64,000 nt of DNA, taken from NCBI GenBank assembly GCA_963815775.1, contig CAWFIB010000025.1:248001-312000 (forward strand). Reading direction: 5' to 3'. The stretch comes from CAVVDY01 sp963815775 (GTDB taxonomy: Bacteria; Acidobacteriota; Terriglobia; Terriglobales; Acidobacteriaceae). A model generated the notes under the pieces. The model ran no database searches, was not told the DNA's origin, and saw only the letters and a program-made list of their open reading frames with translations. Within the stretch, counting starts at the first letter, position 1, and the number at the start of each line of letters is the position of its first letter. Of this stretch, positions 1 through 8,068 are shown in pieces. The position numbers were made by a program, and so were the translations under genes.

Positions 1-51
1 TTCGTTAACTGCTTGCCCAGTGCTTTCGGCATCCTGCTAGAATTTTCTGTT

Positions 52-1155
52 ATGGCATTCCCTATTGATCGGCCCCGCCGCCTGCGTCGCAGCGAAATAA
101 TGCGCTCGTTTGTTCGCGAAACTCGGCTCAATCCTGAAGGCTTCGTTTATCCGCTCTTCGTGTGTCCCGGTGAGGGAGTGCGCAAGGAAGTGCGCTCGAT
201 GCCGGGCGTCTATAACCTTTCCGTCGACGAAGCGGTGAAGGAGTGTAGCGAAGTCAAGGCGCTGGGCATTCCCAGCGTGATCCTCTTCGGGCTTCCGGAA
301 GAGAAAGACGAGATGGCCACTGGCGCCTGGGAGCGCAACGGGATTGTCCAGCGCGCCGCCCGCGCCATCAAGCGCGAGGTCCCCGGTCTTCTCCTGATGG
401 GAGATGTCTGTCTTTGCGAGTACATGTCGCATGGACACTGTGGCATTGTCGATACGACGGGCTCCAAGGCGCGCCGCGAGGCCGATGCATTTGTTCGCGA
501 GTTGGAGGCGAAGGGCAAGACTGTCCTCAAGGCCGGAGAGTCGGGAAGTGCGACAGCGACCGAAGTTGCATCGGAGTCAGCGGAAGACTACGAAATCATG
601 AACGACGCCACCCTGGAGTTGCTGGCCAAGACAGCGGTGTCCCAGGCGGAGGCGGGCATGGACATCATCGCCCCCAGCGACATGATGGACGGGCGGGTGC
701 AGGCCATTCGCACTGGGCTGGACGAGGCCGGCTTCGAGAATGTGCCGGTGCTTTCGTATGCGGCGAAATTCGCCAGCGGATTTTACGGACCCTTCCGCGA
801 GGCAGCCGATTCCGCCCCTCACTTCGGAGACCGCCGCTCGTATCAGATGGATCCCGCCAATCTGCGCGAGGCCATGCGCGAGATCGAGCTCGATCTGGAG
901 GAAGGCGCCGACATGATCATGGTGAAGCCGGCGATGCCATACCTCGATGTAATCCACGAGGCCCGCATGCGATACGATGTGCCCCTGGCGGCATATCAGG
1001 TCAGCGGCGAGTACGCCATGATCAAGGCGGCGGCGCTCAATGGATGGATCGACTACGAGCGCGTCATGATGGAGTCGCTGTTATGCATCCAACGCGCCGG
1101 AGCCTCCATCACTCTGACCTACTTCGCCAAAGATGCCGCCAAGTTACTGGGATAA
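52..1155 (+). CDS. hemB: Porphobilinogen synthase (delta-aminolevulinic acid dehydratase)
   Basis: Condenses two 5-aminolevulinates to porphobilinogen in cytoplasmic tetrapyrrole synthesis. The 367-residue product has the zinc-cysteine segment DVCLCEYMSHGHCG (C120, C122, C130), the substrate-binding segment SDMMDGRV (about 209-216), a first active-site lysine in YAAKFASGFYGPFR (K239) and the Schiff-base lysine in MVKPAMPYLD (K292), then YQVSGEYAMI. The ATG at 52 is chosen because the family normally begins just before the PxxRPRRLRR segment; an in-frame start at 13 would add an unlikely 13 residues. Residues about 135-182 form an extra loop between the zinc cysteines and NDATLE that the usual ~325-residue enzymes lack. 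The next gene starts 16 bases downstream and may be co-transcribed. Confidence 0.96.
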   Translation: MAFPIDRPRRLRRSEIMRSFVRETRLNPEGFVYPLFVCPGEGVRKEVRSMPGVYNLSVDEAVKECSEVKALGIPSVILFGLPEEKDEMATGAWERNGIVQRAARAIKREVPGLLLMGDVCLCEYMSHGHCGIVDTTGSKARREADAFVRELEAKGKTVLKAGESGSATATEVASESAEDYEIMNDATLELLAKTAVSQAEAGMDIIAPSDMMDGRVQAIRTGLDEAGFENVPVLSYAAKFASGFYGPFREAADSAPHFGDRRSYQMDPANLREAMREIELDLEEGADMIMVKPAMPYLDVIHEARMRYDVPLAAYQVSGEYAMIKAAALNGWIDYERVMMESLLCIQRAGASITLTYFAKDAAKLLG

Positions 1156-1171
1156 GCTCCGCCGATAACGA

Positions 1172-1573
1172 ATGCGTTTACATCACACAGGGATTGTCGT
1201 CAGCGATTTGAGGTCATACGGCGCCGCGTATGCAGCGGGCCTTGGCTTGTCGGCAAAGTCTGAGGTCTTCCACGACCCGATCCAAAAAGTCAGGGTACAG
1301 TTCTGGGGCGGTGGCGAAGCGGAGAGTTTGATCGAGCTGATCGAGCCGGCGGGCGAGGACTCGCCCGTATGGCGTTCCTGCAAGAAGGGTGGGGGGCTGG
1401 ATCACCTCTGTTACGAGACGACAGATATCGAGAGAACCGTCGAGGAATCGCTTGGCAAAGGTGGTGCCTTAGTGCGGGAGATCGCGCCTGCTGTGGCTTT
1501 CGGTGGACGCCGGATTGCTTTCGTGTACTTTCTCGAGTTGGGGCTGATCGAATTCCTCGAGGTCGCGCCCTAA
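1172..1573 (+). CDS. VOC-superfamily protein, methylmalonyl-CoA epimerase/glyoxalase-like
   Basis: A 133-residue protein with the paired beta-alpha-beta-beta-beta fold pattern of the vicinal-oxygen-chelate superfamily. HHTGIVVSDL at the N-terminus supplies the first metal-binding histidine, ESLIELIEP the first glutamate, LDHLCYETTDI the second histidine and LIEFLEV the final glutamate. This arrangement is that of methylmalonyl-CoA epimerase-type proteins, but the exact substrate cannot be told. It lies 16 bases after hemB and converges with the MBOAT gene. Proteins of this kind are sometimes encoded beside FkbH/ACP/MBOAT clusters, so a role on an acyl thioester made by that neighbouring cluster is possible (inference). 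Confidence 0.75.
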   Translation: MRLHHTGIVVSDLRSYGAAYAAGLGLSAKSEVFHDPIQKVRVQFWGGGEAESLIELIEPAGEDSPVWRSCKKGGGLDHLCYETTDIERTVEESLGKGGALVREIAPAVAFGGRRIAFVYFLELGLIEFLEVAP

Positions 1574-1586
1574 GGCCAAATCCTCT

Positions 1587-3020
1587 TTAGAACGCCTTAT
1601 ACACCATTTCGGGTGCGGCTTGGTGCATCAAGAGCGTCACCGCGATCAGGACTACGGCCAGACCAGAGATCCAGGCTGCGCGGGCATACCACGACGTGAT
1701 GATGGGGGCCCCATCCCAGTGTGCGGAGACGACGCGTCCATAGGCTGCTTCCCAGATGGCCAGCACAATCGTCGCAACCACAAAGATCGCTAACCAGACC
1801 TCCAGCATTGGCAGCAGGCCAAGGCGCAAGTAGAAGACGCCCATCTCCTTCCAGTTTGACCAGAACCACAACAGTGACAGGGTGAAGTAGGTAAAGGTCA
1901 AGCCCCGGGCCAAGGCGCGATAGACCGGGTCTTTGGCGAGTTTCCGGTAGCGCTGGCGGCCCAGCCACATGGCGAGCAGAATCTGGTAGAGCTTGTTCAA
2001 ACTCATTGCCAATCCCAACAGGAGGCCGTAAAAGAGGAATTCCGAGGTCTGCCCGTGCCATACGCCGATCAGGAAAAATGTGACGAAATAGGCCAGTACG
2101 GCCCAGAAGGGTTCCATCCTGATGGAAGGATAACGGCGCATCAGGGTCAGCATCATGGGGTTAAAGACGTAGCGCTTCAGCCAATTTGAAAGTGTGATGT
2201 GCCACTGTCCCCAGAAATCGAGCCAGTTTCTAGCCGAGAACGGCCGATTGAAGTTCTCGGGAAGATGGAAACCAAGTAGCTCCCCGACGCCGATCACAAT
2301 GTCGATGTAGCCCGAGAAGTTGCAGTACAGAAAGATCGGATAGAGGGCAAATACCAAACTTGCGGAAGAGAGTTTTTCCCAAGGGTGCGAGGTGGTCAGC
2401 AGCACATCCATGGCGTTGTCGCGCATCCGGGATGCGACCAGAGCGAGGACATTGGTCTTGACGATTCCTCGAAGGATGCGCTCCGAGGATGCCGCAATGA
2501 CAGTGAAATTCAGCCCGCTGTTGCCGTTGAGTCCGGGTGAGTCCTTGAAGTCCTGATAGAGCTGGATCGGGCCAGTGACCAGGGTCGCGAAGCTGCAGGT
2601 GTAATTGAAGTAGGAGATGGGCCCGATCGGCTCCGTGATCTCGGCGGAATTCACGTCAATCTGCAGGTGTAGAACACGAAAAAAAATGTAAGAAAGTCCG
2701 ATGGTGACGTAGGCGAAGTGCAAAAACGAGGACTCGGGAAGAAACGTGTACTTCTTGAGCCAGACGAAAATGCCGATGGTGGCGAGCAAGATCGGCCAGA
2801 AAGTGAACCGTCCATAAGCACGAACCAACAGTACGCCGATGTAGCCGAATATCAGGAAGCCGACCAGGGGAATATAGGTCCTGGGCTGCAACGAGAAGGT
2901 GGCCAGGAAGGCGAGGTTCGCCAGCAACAGCACCACCTGGCGCCAGGCGGACGACCGGCTAAGGTTGTAGGCGACAATGACGGCTACCGAAAAGATCAGG
3001 AATGGGAAGGAAGCATCCAA
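1587..3020 (-). CDS. MBOAT-family O-acyltransferase (AlgI/DltB-like)
   Basis: A 477-residue polytopic membrane protein with about ten hydrophobic segments. The MBOAT signature region is visible: GPIQLYQDF, then FSGYIDIVIGVGELLGFHLPENFNRPF and WHITLSNWLKRYVFNP, and the conserved histidine in FLIGVWHGQTSEFLFYG. AlgI, DltB and PatA-type members move an acyl group across or onto an extracytoplasmic polymer. It ends a reverse-strand run of ACP, FkbH-like protein and SGNH hydrolase, which suggests it takes its acyl unit from the carrier protein made two genes upstream. It starts 15 bases after the SGNH gene stop, with GAGGA upstream as a possible ribosome site. The polymer modified is unknown. Confidence 0.88.
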   Translation of the reverse strand: MDASFPFLIFSVAVIVAYNLSRSSAWRQVVLLLANLAFLATFSLQPRTYIPLVGFLIFGYIGVLLVRAYGRFTFWPILLATIGIFVWLKKYTFLPESSFLHFAYVTIGLSYIFFRVLHLQIDVNSAEITEPIGPISYFNYTCSFATLVTGPIQLYQDFKDSPGLNGNSGLNFTVIAASSERILRGIVKTNVLALVASRMRDNAMDVLLTTSHPWEKLSSASLVFALYPIFLYCNFSGYIDIVIGVGELLGFHLPENFNRPFSARNWLDFWGQWHITLSNWLKRYVFNPMMLTLMRRYPSIRMEPFWAVLAYFVTFFLIGVWHGQTSEFLFYGLLLGLAMSLNKLYQILLAMWLGRQRYRKLAKDPVYRALARGLTFTYFTLSLLWFWSNWKEMGVFYLRLGLLPMLEVWLAIFVVATIVLAIWEAAYGRVVSAHWDGAPIITSWYARAAWISGLAVVLIAVTLLMHQAAPEMVYKAF

Positions 3021-3035
3021 AGCCGCCGGTCCTCG

Positions 3036-4448
3036 CTAAGGTTGGTTTTGCAGGGCCGACAGGATTGCTTTTCCCGCGACCAGATAACCCGCCGGCGTGT
3101 AATGTGCCGGGAAGGAATAGAAATACTTGGCATTCTCCCCCGCCCGTGCCGCCGGCAGGTCGGGGAACGCCGGCGTGAGGTCAATGACCCTGATGCCGAG
3201 GCGCGATGCCATGTCCAGTACAATCTGGTGCACAGCATCGTCTTTGCGGCGAAGCGCGGGAGTGTAATTCGCAATTCCCGGATAGCGTGCCGCGTCGGGC
3301 CAATAAACCAGCGCAAGATCCCCGCCCCAGCTCTTGACCTCCTCGGAACCCTCACGCAAGGCGCGCTCCAACAGGGGTGCGTTCAACTCTACAGGCTTAG
3401 GCGGGTGGAGCTGGGCGCGCAAATCATAAACCAGGAGCCGAACGTTGGTGAGAAGTGCGATGTTTCGCAGGGTTACCACCCAACTGTGTTCGTGGAGTTG
3501 TTCTCGAATGCCGCTCCCAACGTAGGCTGCAATGGCGGAATCGAGTGCCGGCTGTTTGTCGATTAGCTTTTGCGAAAACTTCGGATCATCGAGGTAGCGC
3601 GTCAGAAAAGGGGAGTGGCTCTCGATATCCAGATATTGCGGAGTGTGGGATTCGGAGTAGATCCAGAGCACGTGCTTCGGCTTGAGGTAATGCAGATACT
3701 CGCGGATGGAGGCCAGCGCAAAAACTGGTCCGTGGCCGCCTGCGCCAAGCGTGATGGTGGAGGGGAACACTGTTCGTAACTGGCCAGCAACGCTGTCGGC
3801 CTGCGGGACGCACTCGCCCACCGCATTGGAATCGCCCACCATGGCAACGTCAATCGAAGCGCGCTGCCAGCTTCCGTGAGGATTGGGAAAGCCGTGCTCG
3901 TCGGTGTTATAGGTGAGGTATTGCCCGCCTTCGTTACACACCACCACGAAAACGTTGGAGTGTCCTCCCAAAGGAATGCTGGGTTGCCCGTCCACCTTCA
4001 GCGGGCTGTCGAGCAGAAGGTAGGGATAGAACGGCGGATAGGCATCAACTCCCCGGCTGCGGTAATCAAGGATGGCCTGCAGTCGAGTCCGCGGATCGTA
4101 CTGGATTCCGGCCTGTGCCGCAGCTTTACGTACTTGGCGCTGATAGGGAAGATCGTTGTTATACAGCACCCGCGAAGCCACCTCGGTGGCATAGAGCCCG
4201 GCGAACGCGCCGATCAGAACCGAAGCGGTGAGGATTCGAATCGTGGGAGCCAGTGCCAGCAGGGCGAGACAACCGCCGGCAAGCAAAGCCGGCCCAACTC
4301 TTGCGTAGAGCGGCTTGTGTGCGATGAAAAAGTAAGCCGATAACAAGAGAAAGACAGCCGCCGCAAAAATAAGAACGAGGTTCGCAGCCCGAATCAACGG
4401 CCTGTTTGCAGTTGCTTTCTGTTGCAGTGCGGTGGAGGTTGAACTCAT
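3036..4448 (-). CDS. Membrane-anchored SGNH/GDSL-type hydrolase or acyltransferase partner
   Basis: A 470-residue protein with two or three hydrophobic N-terminal segments (about residues 22-45, 50-68 and 70-90) and a long extracytoplasmic part. VAMVGDSNAVGECV is a block I type GDS(N) nucleophile motif, LGAGGHGP supplies an oxyanion glycine, and FPAHYTPAGYLVAGKAI is the C-terminal block with the catalytic histidine. Proteins of this type accompany MBOAT acyltransferases (compare AlgJ/AlgX with AlgI) and complete acyl transfer to a polymer. It lies between fkbH-like and MBOAT genes on the same strand, 15 bases before the latter. It could be an esterase rather than a transferase. Confidence 0.8.
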   Translation of the reverse strand: MSSTSTALQQKATANRPLIRAANLVLIFAAAVFLLLSAYFFIAHKPLYARVGPALLAGGCLALLALAPTIRILTASVLIGAFAGLYATEVASRVLYNNDLPYQRQVRKAAAQAGIQYDPRTRLQAILDYRSRGVDAYPPFYPYLLLDSPLKVDGQPSIPLGGHSNVFVVVCNEGGQYLTYNTDEHGFPNPHGSWQRASIDVAMVGDSNAVGECVPQADSVAGQLRTVFPSTITLGAGGHGPVFALASIREYLHYLKPKHVLWIYSESHTPQYLDIESHSPFLTRYLDDPKFSQKLIDKQPALDSAIAAYVGSGIREQLHEHSWVVTLRNIALLTNVRLLVYDLRAQLHPPKPVELNAPLLERALREGSEEVKSWGGDLALVYWPDAARYPGIANYTPALRRKDDAVHQIVLDMASRLGIRVIDLTPAFPDLPAARAGENAKYFYSFPAHYTPAGYLVAGKAILSALQNQP

Positions 4449-4493
4449 TTGGCTATGGGTGGAAGAATTCCTATAGATTGCGACAGCAGCTTT

Positions 4494-6431
4494 CTACTGA
4501 CCCTGGACTGCGACCGGGGCCCGGCTCAGGAAGCCGTCTGAACGAACGCGCATCGGACACGGCTCGACATTGGCCGTAGCCACGTCCAACTCCCACACCG
4601 TAGTGCCATCGGAACGGTGCTCGACCTCGGTAAATCCCAGCTTGCCATAGTGCTGCTCTACCAGCTTGTTTCGATCCGTCGGCCGATAAACGCCAATCAG
4701 TTTGGCGACACCACGCTCCGAAGCATGCTCCAGCATGTGCCGAAGCACCATTTTCTCAACTCCGCGGCCCAGGACGCGACAACTCATAAGCCAGGTATCG
4801 ATCTCCCAATTGCCATCGGCTGTGGGCTTGCAGATGATCACGCTGATCATGCCGTTGTCACCGAAAGTATCGGTAAGGCGAACCTGCATGGTAAAGCAGG
4901 TGGAGTCATTTTCCATCTCGGCCACTTCGGTCTCGGTGTATCGCCGGGTCGTAAGGTTGAACTGATTCGACTTGTTGATAAGCTGTGCGATGCGAGCGCG
5001 TCCCGTCTCGTTGAATGGCTGGAACGTGATCTCCATATCCAGCGACGCAAGATACTCATTCAGGTCGCCAACTTGCTTTTGCAACGCAGCACGCCGGGCA
5101 TTGCCATCGTAGTAAGCGGCGCGGCTCAGGTCCTCCCGGGAGAAAGCTGGAAGCTCGAAATATCCGGCAGCGGCCAAGATTCGGGCGTAAAGCGCCGGAT
5201 CGGCCGGCATCTCGGGAATAGCGACCTGAGGCAGGGCCTGGCGAACCAGTTCACGTTCGAAGGGATTGTCGTCCACGAAAACCAGCGACTCCAACCCCAG
5301 CGCGAGTTCTTCAGATATGGACTTGATGTTGGTCGCCTTATCGCTCCAGTTTGCCTGGAACACAGCGAAGTGCTCCTCGCGCAAGAGCATCTCCGGATGT
5401 TCGCGGAAAGGCAGGCGAGCGGTTTCATCCTCATTCTTCGAGGAGACGGCCAGAACGACGCCCCGCTCACGAAGCGACAAACAATAACGCTGGAAGGTGA
5501 GGTAGGCTTCTCCGGCCGCATCACCCTGGGCGATTTGGATCCCCTTCAGGCCGTCATCGCCAATCACTCCACCCCAGAGAGTGTTGTCGAGATCCAAAAC
5601 CAGGCAGCGCCGGCTCTTGCCGCGCAGCGCCGCAATCGTGCGGCAAACGTGATCGGCATACAGAGGCAGATATGCTTGAGAGAAGGGAAGCTTGGCCAGA
5701 TTCCATTCGGAAGGGGAGAACCAGTCAGCAAGTCCTACAGTTTCAGCAAGCCCGGCGATATCGAGCAGCACGTCGCCGCTGTCAAGAATGGCCTCCGCCA
5801 GGCCCCGATTTACCGAATCGATCAGATTGCGCTGTGCTCCGGGAAGCACGCGATCGAGCGAACCCATCAGCGATTCTGGAGGAGCAGCCAAGTTTTGCAC
5901 GATGCAGGTCGCACCGCTGTTTTGCTGGATGGCATTGCGGATGAGCTGAATATGAGCCAGAACGGTGTTCACTGTAGCGCGAGCAACCTCTGCTTTTCCC
6001 AAGGCAAGCTGCAATGGCACGCCACGCCAATCGAGCGCAATGAGTACTCCATGTGGCTTGCAGCGATTGATCGCGGAGTCCGGGTTCAAGCTCTCTTGAA
6101 CCCCCTGGTCATAGCCTGCGGCAACACAGTCGAGGGCAATGCCGTAACGCGCGGCTGTAGCGGTCAGCGCAGGCACGATGAAATCCACCGTGGCGTTGCT
6201 GATCACCGCAAGGCGATACTCGGTGAGCGGCTCCAGCGACCGGCCTTCTGCCCTTGCCGACGAGATTACTTTCGCCAGCCGAATCAACTGGTTTTCATCG
6301 AGGCCGGCAGAGGCAAGTGCGCGGATACGCGTGCCCAAGAACTCTTGACCCTGCAAAGCAGATCGGCATTGAGTGCTAAAGTCTTCCGCGGGACGTGGCA
6401 GCCAAGACAATTCCGAGTAGAGAACCGACAT
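4494..6431 (-). CDS. FkbH-like HAD-IIIC protein with C-terminal GNAT domain
   Basis: A 645-residue protein of the FkbH family. The N-terminal third (about 1-270) is an SGNH-like region. The HAD-IIIC core starts at RCLVLDLDNTLWGGVIGDDG (about 284-303), with SSKNEDE and the FVDDNPFERE motif near 380-400. From about 490 a GNAT-like domain follows (TFGDNGMISVIICK, SCRVLGRGVEKMVL). Known FkbH enzymes load 1,3-bisphosphoglycerate-derived glyceryl units onto an acyl carrier protein. The ACP gene lies 3 bases upstream, consistent with that partnership. Downstream SGNH and MBOAT genes suggest the unit ends up on a surface molecule rather than in a polyketide; no polyketide synthase is visible. Confidence 0.88.
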   Translation of the reverse strand: MSVLYSELSWLPRPAEDFSTQCRSALQGQEFLGTRIRALASAGLDENQLIRLAKVISSARAEGRSLEPLTEYRLAVISNATVDFIVPALTATAARYGIALDCVAAGYDQGVQESLNPDSAINRCKPHGVLIALDWRGVPLQLALGKAEVARATVNTVLAHIQLIRNAIQQNSGATCIVQNLAAPPESLMGSLDRVLPGAQRNLIDSVNRGLAEAILDSGDVLLDIAGLAETVGLADWFSPSEWNLAKLPFSQAYLPLYADHVCRTIAALRGKSRRCLVLDLDNTLWGGVIGDDGLKGIQIAQGDAAGEAYLTFQRYCLSLRERGVVLAVSSKNEDETARLPFREHPEMLLREEHFAVFQANWSDKATNIKSISEELALGLESLVFVDDNPFERELVRQALPQVAIPEMPADPALYARILAAAGYFELPAFSREDLSRAAYYDGNARRAALQKQVGDLNEYLASLDMEITFQPFNETGRARIAQLINKSNQFNLTTRRYTETEVAEMENDSTCFTMQVRLTDTFGDNGMISVIICKPTADGNWEIDTWLMSCRVLGRGVEKMVLRHMLEHASERGVAKLIGVYRPTDRNKLVEQHYGKLGFTEVEHRSDGTTVWELDVATANVEPCPMRVRSDGFLSRAPVAVQGQ

Positions 6432-6434
6432 TGG

Positions 6435-6689
6435 TTATTTCCTGGGAGAGGCTGAAAGTTTGCTGTCAATCAGCTCGATCAGCTCGCCGACGTTCTTCAG
6501 CTTTCCCGCCTCGATGGCATTGAACTTGATGCCGAACTTACGCTCCACCGTAAGCAACAGGCGGACATGCGCCAGGCTGTCCCAGCCATCCACGTCGGCC
6601 GCGGTTAGATCCGGCCGGAGCATGATCGTGTCATCATCGAAGACGCTGTGGAAAATATCCGTTAGTGCCGTTTGGGTTTGTTCGTTCAT
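6435..6689 (-). CDS. Acyl carrier protein (stand-alone, FkbH-associated)
   Basis: An 84-residue acidic protein with the phosphopantetheine attachment site in DGWDSLAHVRLLLTVE (serine about residue 39). This matches the D-S-[L/I] signature of carrier proteins, and the length is typical. It is the first gene of the reverse-strand cluster and its stop is 3 bases before the FkbH-like start, which argues for translational coupling. It is not the fatty-acid AcpP: the central motif is DSLAHV, not DSLDTVE. It presumably carries the unit formed by FkbH and handed to the MBOAT enzyme. Confidence 0.9.
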   Translation of the reverse strand: MNEQTQTALTDIFHSVFDDDTIMLRPDLTAADVDGWDSLAHVRLLLTVERKFGIKFNAIEAGKLKNVGELIELIDSKLSASPRK

Positions 6690-6831
6690 AGGTCAGAGTT
6701 TGGCTGAGCCGTGAGCCTTGCCGTCATGATACACAAACCGCCTTGCACGGCTGTACCCGATTTCTGCTCACGTAACAGTTCTCCTAAGAAAAATCTCACG
6801 CACTGAGCGTGATGAGAGCGGAGATGCGATC

Positions 6832-7860
6832 CTAATCTAACGTCTCCAGTCGCACATCGCCAGGCGCTAAAGGTTTCACAAAAACGTCGACCGACTGACG
6901 ATAGAACTCTTCACGGTCCGAAACCGGCCTCCATCCCAACTTTTGTTTGGCCAGGGAACAGTCGAGTTGGGTGACGAGGGCGGCGCTTCTTAAGTCGCGG
7001 AGGGGCACCATCATGTTGTTGGGTTTTCGCACGGCTTTCTTGATCAGGTACCGGCTAAGTTCCGCCCCGCAGATCTTCCACATGCTTCTGGGATAAAAGC
7101 GGAAATTACGGTGAGTCCGTTCCCGGAGCACGGAGACAAATTCTGCGGCGGAAGGTCGAACATCGCCCGCGAGGTTGAACGTCAGCCCTTCTATGTCAGG
7201 CGCGTCTTTGGCCAGAAAAAGTGCCTGCGCGAGATCGTCGACCAGCACGCAGGGTAGAGGGGCGTTGCCGCGACCAAAGCCCAGCAGGCAAATATCCGAG
7301 ACTCGCTCTCCCAGTGCGGCGTGCACCATCCTGCCCGGTCCCATGACCACCGCAGGGCGGGTAATCACCACCGGCAGTTTTTGGGTGCGGTGCATCTCCA
7401 GCAGTTTGTTTTCGATGATGCTCTTGGACTTGCAATAGTCGCCGCGGTCCTTGCGGCCAGCGTCGTTGCTTAGGGTCGCCTCGGTGACCGTTCCCGGCTT
7501 ACCCAGATAAAGAGCCGCAGTGCTGCTGGCATAGATGAGACGTCGGACCCCATTGGCGAGGCACGCCTCGGCCACGTTGATGGCACCCGCAATGACTTCG
7601 CGCTCCCAGTCTTCCCATGCGATTGCCGCGGTCATTGCCAGGTCGTAGACCACAGAAGCGCCCGCAATCAGTTCCATCATGCGAGCTTTGTTGGAGACTG
7701 CCCCGGCCTGATATTCGACGCGAGAATCGGTACTGCGCCTTGCGCCCGAAGAACGACTCACAACCACGACATGACAGCCGGCGTCGGCAAGCAAGTCGGT
7801 CAGCCGCTTACCGATAAAGCCAGCACCACCAGTGATCACTACCCGTTCCGATTGCGACAA
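6832..7860 (-). CDS. NAD(P)-dependent epimerase/dehydratase (extended SDR)
   Basis: A 342-residue extended short-chain dehydrogenase. The nucleotide-binding motif ITGGAGFIGKRL lies at the N-terminus, the catalytic YxxxK is in RGDYCKSKSI, and ITRPAVVMGPG follows as the usual substrate-loop motif. The TTG at 7860 is preferred because GGAGG sits six bases upstream; an in-frame TTG at 7884 would give eight more residues and swallow that site. Sugar-nucleotide epimerases, dehydratases and 3-beta-hydroxysteroid-type reductases share this architecture, so the substrate is open. Its position between the acyl cluster and the exopolysaccharide region suggests a role in surface glycans (inference). Confidence 0.8.
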   Translation of the reverse strand: MSQSERVVITGGAGFIGKRLTDLLADAGCHVVVVSRSSGARRSTDSRVEYQAGAVSNKARMMELIAGASVVYDLAMTAAIAWEDWEREVIAGAINVAEACLANGVRRLIYASSTAALYLGKPGTVTEATLSNDAGRKDRGDYCKSKSIIENKLLEMHRTQKLPVVITRPAVVMGPGRMVHAALGERVSDICLLGFGRGNAPLPCVLVDDLAQALFLAKDAPDIEGLTFNLAGDVRPSAAEFVSVLRERTHRNFRFYPRSMWKICGAELSRYLIKKAVRKPNNMMVPLRDLRSAALVTQLDCSLAKQKLGWRPVSDREEFYRQSVDVFVKPLAPGDVRLETLD

Positions 7861-8068
7861 CCTATTCCTCCGTGTGTTCTGCAAGTGCCTAAGTTCTAGC
7901 GATCGTTATCTGGCAAGCATCGCCCGCTGCGCTTCCTTTCTCGTCATCGATTCATGGTACTTTGTCGGCGGCCAGCGCGGCTTAGAACGCGGCAATGCTT
8001 GCTAAAAGTTGATTGTACTGAATTGAATCGGGTCGAGTGGCAATGAAAATTCCAAGGCGATTTTGTTG

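Noticed and set aside
1140..1172. FliA-type promoter GCCGATAA near 1162
   Set aside because: The -10-like word is present but no TAAA lies 15 bases upstream, and the position is between two likely co-transcribed genes.
4617..6455. A 612-codon open frame on the forward strand opposite the FkbH-like gene
   Set aside because: It lies wholly antisense to a gene with strong family motifs; the encoded protein has no recognisable motif, and long antisense frames are expected in GC-biased codon usage.
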